Assembly (NCBI RefSeq): GCF_018691265.1
Contig: NW_024881322.1
Coordinates: 9,971,989-10,035,988 of the forward strand
Direction of reading: 5' to 3'
Origin: Tyto alba
Taxonomy: Eukaryota > Chordata > Aves > Strigiformes > Tytonidae
Length of the DNA: 64,000 nt
The stretch's first letter is position 1, and each line of letters opens with the position of its first letter. The notes below the pieces were generated by a model. It was not told the origin of the DNA and did no database searches. It saw only the letters and a program-made list of their open reading frames with translations. Position numbers and translations under genes: made by a program. Shown one piece after another: positions 63,650 to 64,000 of this stretch.

Positions 63650-63731
63650 AGATGACCCTGCTTGAGCTGGGGGGTTGGACAAAATGACTTTCAGTAGTCC
63701 CTTCCAGCCTCAACCACTCTGTGATTCTCTG
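63650..63731 (+). mobile_element. CR1 LINE, 5'-truncated 3' end
   Basis: The stretch from ATGACCCTGCTTGAGC through GGGGGTTGGACAAAATGACT and GTCCCTTCCAGCCTCAACCA to CTCTGTGATTCTCTG matches the 3' end of bird CR1. It ends at the characteristic 8-bp tail repeats (two diverged copies of ATTCTGTG type). It is heavily 5'-truncated, as most CR1 copies are, and carries no coding capacity. Confidence 0.85.
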
Positions 63732-64000
63732 AGTACACTGATATAATGACTCTAAGCACTCTTGGAGTCTTAGCCTGCCCATCTGTGTTCAAATATTGTG
63801 CCTTTTCTCTACTCAACTGTGCACACAATGAGCAAAAAGAGCTGCTTTTGTAGCAGGTTGCCTTCTATGCCATAACAAGATTCTCTTAAGCACACTAAAA
63901 TCAGCCATTGGTTACAACTTAGAAACAACAATCTCCATAACTCTTTGCAGCTGGCATCCAAAAGCACTCATTCAAAAAAGATCAGTCTTCCATAACTTGA

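Larger units (their letters stand above)
55326..64000 (-). other. ELMO1: Sequence upstream of the ELMO1 start-codon exon (5' intron and/or promoter region)
   Basis: A good acceptor at 55326-55327 implies that this region begins as a 5' intron of ELMO1. It holds a CA microsatellite, a CpG-rich patch at 56343-56460, a 15/22-bp GC-rich minisatellite at 57462-57846, a possible ancient SINE near 60.0 kb and a truncated CR1 at 63.65-63.73 kb. I could not identify the non-coding first exon or transcription start by eye. Confidence 0.65.

Noticed and set aside
1..64000. A CRISPR array, prophage, defence island or biosynthetic cluster
   Set aside because: The window is vertebrate intronic DNA with spliced exons and retroelements. 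No regularly spaced repeat with unique spacers and no bacterial-type gene is present. The two tandem arrays have no spacers.

Overview
This window reads as AT-rich vertebrate nuclear DNA, almost certainly from a bird and probably not a galliform. The evidence is spliced GT-AG exons of a conserved animal gene, CR1 LINE fragments, and two LTRs whose sequence I recognise as widespread bird endogenous-retrovirus LTRs. I see no bacterial or phage genes, operons or CRISPR array.

The only protein-coding gene I can support is ELMO1 (engulfment and cell motility 1), read on the minus strand. Its first six coding exons lie at 55253-55176, 40829-40789, 39642-39570, 26508-26458, 16764-16595 and 4191-4156. 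The exons join in perfect phase over 449 coding bases. They give residues 1-149 and two bases of codon 150 of a protein that is 727 residues long in human. This part covers the N-terminal Ras-binding-like (RhoG-binding) domain and the start of the armadillo-type region. The rest of the gene lies beyond the left edge. Any 5' non-coding exon and the main promoter lie right of 55325, in or beyond this window.

Layout from right to left, which is the direction of transcription: 64000-55326 is upstream sequence or 5' intron, with a truncated CR1, a CpG-rich patch near 56.4 kb and a GC-rich minisatellite at 57.46-57.84 kb. The start-codon exon carries a short in-frame uORF. A 14.3-kb intron follows, holding a 1,109-bp solo LTR with a perfect 5-bp target duplication, a decayed hAT-like DNA transposon and a second GC-rich minisatellite (19-bp unit). 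Next come a 1.1-kb intron, then introns of 13.1, 9.7 and 12.4 kb. These contain an ancient CR1, two copies of an unnamed repeat, and a 474-bp solo LTR, also with a perfect 5-bp target duplication. The last exon here is only 36 nt.

The most unusual structures are the two GC-rich tandem arrays. The 19-bp array shows a higher-order order of unit variants and a KLF/SP-like box in every unit. The other array alternates exact 15- and 22-bp steps, ten of each. Every long open frame outside the ELMO1 exons is best explained as chance or as repeat translation. I found no convincing new gene system.
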